Source: Alphaproteobacteria bacterium (GTDB taxonomy: Bacteria; Pseudomonadota; Alphaproteobacteria; Geminicoccales; Geminicoccaceae). Taken from it: DNA of 6,292 nt. The stretch is taken from the NCBI GenBank assembly GCA_026982585.1, contig JALSGW010000036.1, forward strand, positions 1 through 6,292, written 5' to 3'. The notes under the pieces were generated by a model, which ran no database searches, was not told where the DNA came from, and saw only the letters and a program-made list of their open reading frames with translations. Below, in pieces: positions 6,186 to 6,292 of the stretch. The first letter of the stretch is position 1. Every line of letters starts with the position of its first letter. A program made the translations under genes and the position numbers.

Positions 6186-6292
6186 TCAGCCCTCGGGCCG
6201 CCAGGGTTCGTAGTCGCCGGTGGCGGCCTGGCGTCGTCCCCCGGCGAGCAGATGACCGGGCGGACGGAAGGCGTCCGGGCCTCCGCTCGGAT
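6186..6292 (-). CDS. C-terminal end of an unidentified protein (partial, runs off right edge)
   Basis: On the minus strand one frame is open from the right edge to a TGA at 6188-6186, giving the last 34 residues of a protein. The peptide includes FRPPGHLLAGGRRQAATG and finishes DYEPWRPEG. The acidic, Trp-containing tail looks like a natural C-terminus. The other two minus frames stay open past this point but give Arg/Pro-rich, low-complexity sequence typical of shadow frames. The gene converges on the VOC gene. I do not recognise the family, and the call rests only on how protein-like the frame is. Confidence 0.5.
   Translation of the reverse strand, partial: PSGGPDAFRPPGHLLAGGRRQAATGDYEPWRPEG

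Noticed and set aside
1..6292. Mobile element, CRISPR array, tRNA/rRNA, toxin-antitoxin or defence system
   Set aside because: No transposase or integrase motif, evenly spaced direct repeats, tRNA-like folds or defence domains were seen. Composition looks uniform across the window.

Overview
This is a very GC-rich, tightly packed chromosomal stretch that looks like an alphaproteobacterium. The clues are a plant-type (class II) glutamate-cysteine ligase, an alphaproteobacterial-style FabI, and the linkage of fabI to aroC. The genus cannot be fixed from this window. A Rhodospirillales-like lineage is a guess from composition and gene content only.

Layout: five genes lie on the minus strand in one direction, read from right to left. 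They are a GhrA-like D-2-hydroxyacid dehydrogenase (5459 to 4530), glutamate-cysteine ligase (4470 to 3103), a YihY/BrkB-family membrane protein (3113 to 2022), enoyl-ACP reductase fabI (1981 to 1166) and chorismate synthase aroC (1158 to 76). The junctions are 59 nt, an 11-nt overlap, 40 nt and 7 nt. They could form one transcription unit of about 5.4 kb, or two if a promoter precedes gshA. At the left edge the last codons of a plus-strand gene converge on aroC, and the two stop codons share the palindrome CTAG. At the right, a 122-nt divergent spacer separates the dehydrogenase from a plus-strand VOC (glyoxalase-fold) gene at 5582-6031. That spacer holds a perfect 11-bp inverted repeat. A 154-nt spacer follows, and then the C-terminal end of another minus-strand gene runs off the window.

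Functionally these are mostly housekeeping genes: fatty acid elongation (FabI), the last shikimate step (AroC), the first glutathione step (GCL), glyoxylate/hydroxypyruvate reduction (GhrA-like) and an uncharacterised membrane protein. The VOC protein beside the dehydrogenase and close to gshA suggests small-aldehyde or 2-oxoacid handling with thiol metabolism, but this is inference. I see no mobile element, CRISPR array, tRNA, rRNA or phage gene, and no convincing sign of a new multi-gene system. The most useful second looks are the non-canonical metal ligands of the VOC protein, the hairpin in the divergent spacer, the long N-terminal extension and unclear start of the YihY protein, and the shared CTAG stop.
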